From contig CAJWGQ010000173.1 in assembly GCA_913041025.1 (NCBI GenBank), positions 1 through 6,000 of the forward strand: a stretch of 6,000 nucleotides of DNA, written 5' to 3'. The translations under genes were made by a program, and so were the position numbers. The notes below the pieces were generated by a model that had not been told where the DNA came from, ran no database searches, and worked only from the letters and a program-made list of their open reading frames with translations. This document shows, one piece after another, positions 5,907 through 6,000 of the stretch. Position 1 is the first letter of the stretch; every line of letters starts with the position of its first letter. The stretch comes from an uncultured Gammaproteobacteria bacterium. GTDB taxonomy: Bacteria; Pseudomonadota; Gammaproteobacteria; Pseudomonadales; Azotimanducaceae_A.

Positions 5907-6000
5907 TTATGAATGTTTTCTAACTCTTCGTTTTAAGCGGTCCAGTTTTTCTTTCCAATACTGAAACTCGACTGGATCGCCTCCTCGGTCGGGGTGCAGT
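5907..6000 (-). CDS. C-terminal end of a J-domain (DnaJ-like) protein (partial)
   Basis: A - strand frame enters from the right edge (first full codon ends at 5999) and runs 30 codons to TAA at 5907-5909. It begins LHPDRGGDPVEFQYWKEKL, which contains the HPD tripeptide essential for J-domains to stimulate the Hsp70 ATPase, followed by a charged helix (KEKLDRLKRRVRKHS) suited to J-domain helix III. The protein ends right after this helix, so the J-domain lies at its extreme C-terminus. That is not the plan of classical DnaJ, which has long G/F, zinc and substrate-binding regions after it. It is likely a small co-chaperone or a membrane-anchored J-protein; the N-terminal part is outside the window. 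No link in function to the esterase is evident. Confidence 0.72.
   Translation of the reverse strand, partial: LHPDRGGDPVEFQYWKEKLDRLKRRVRKHS

Overview
The window reads as ordinary chromosomal DNA of a Gram-negative bacterium with moderate base composition. The best guess is a marine or other aquatic gammaproteobacterium. This rests on the mix of gene families (a bacterial Coq4 homologue, a GTT2-like glutathione S-transferase, a spinster-like MFS carrier and a secreted tannase-family esterase) and not on any taxonomic marker, so it is tentative. I see no rRNA, tRNA, CRISPR array, insertion sequence or phage gene.

Layout from left to right. The 3' end of an unidentified + strand gene stops at 104. 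It meets a - strand Coq4-family gene (117-824) tail to tail, and one 20-base hairpin sits over the junction. A 151-base divergent control region (825-975) holds plausible promoters for the Coq4 gene and for a + strand glutathione S-transferase gene (976-1608). The transferase gene ends at a strong, symmetrical terminator (1616-1646) shared with the gene cluster arriving from the right. That cluster is all on the - strand. In transcription order it is the tail of a J-domain protein (5907-6000, cut by the window edge), a secreted tannase/feruloyl-esterase family hydrolase (4272-5855, GTG start), a 177-base spacer carrying a tandem operator-like repeat, an MFS transporter (2748-4094, TTG start), and a luciferase-like oxidoreductase of the F420-dependent type (1685-2722).

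How the genes may work together. The transporter and oxidoreductase are 25 bases apart and almost certainly share a transcript. The esterase lies upstream on the same strand, and together they suggest a small catabolic cassette: an exported esterase releases an acid or alcohol from an ester, the carrier moves it across the inner membrane, and the flavin/F420-type enzyme oxidises or reduces it. The substrate is unknown and this is inference from neighbourhood. The Coq4 and transferase pair is separate from the cassette. Coq4 points to ubiquinone metabolism and the transferase to glutathione chemistry.

Start codons needed care. The long 5' extensions of the Coq4 and oxidoreductase frames are probably not translated, while the transporter and the esterase appear to use TTG and GTG. 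Nothing here is clearly a new system. The points most worth checking are the esterase-carrier-oxidoreductase cassette, the tandem operator-like repeat before the carrier, and a Coq4 homologue in this setting.
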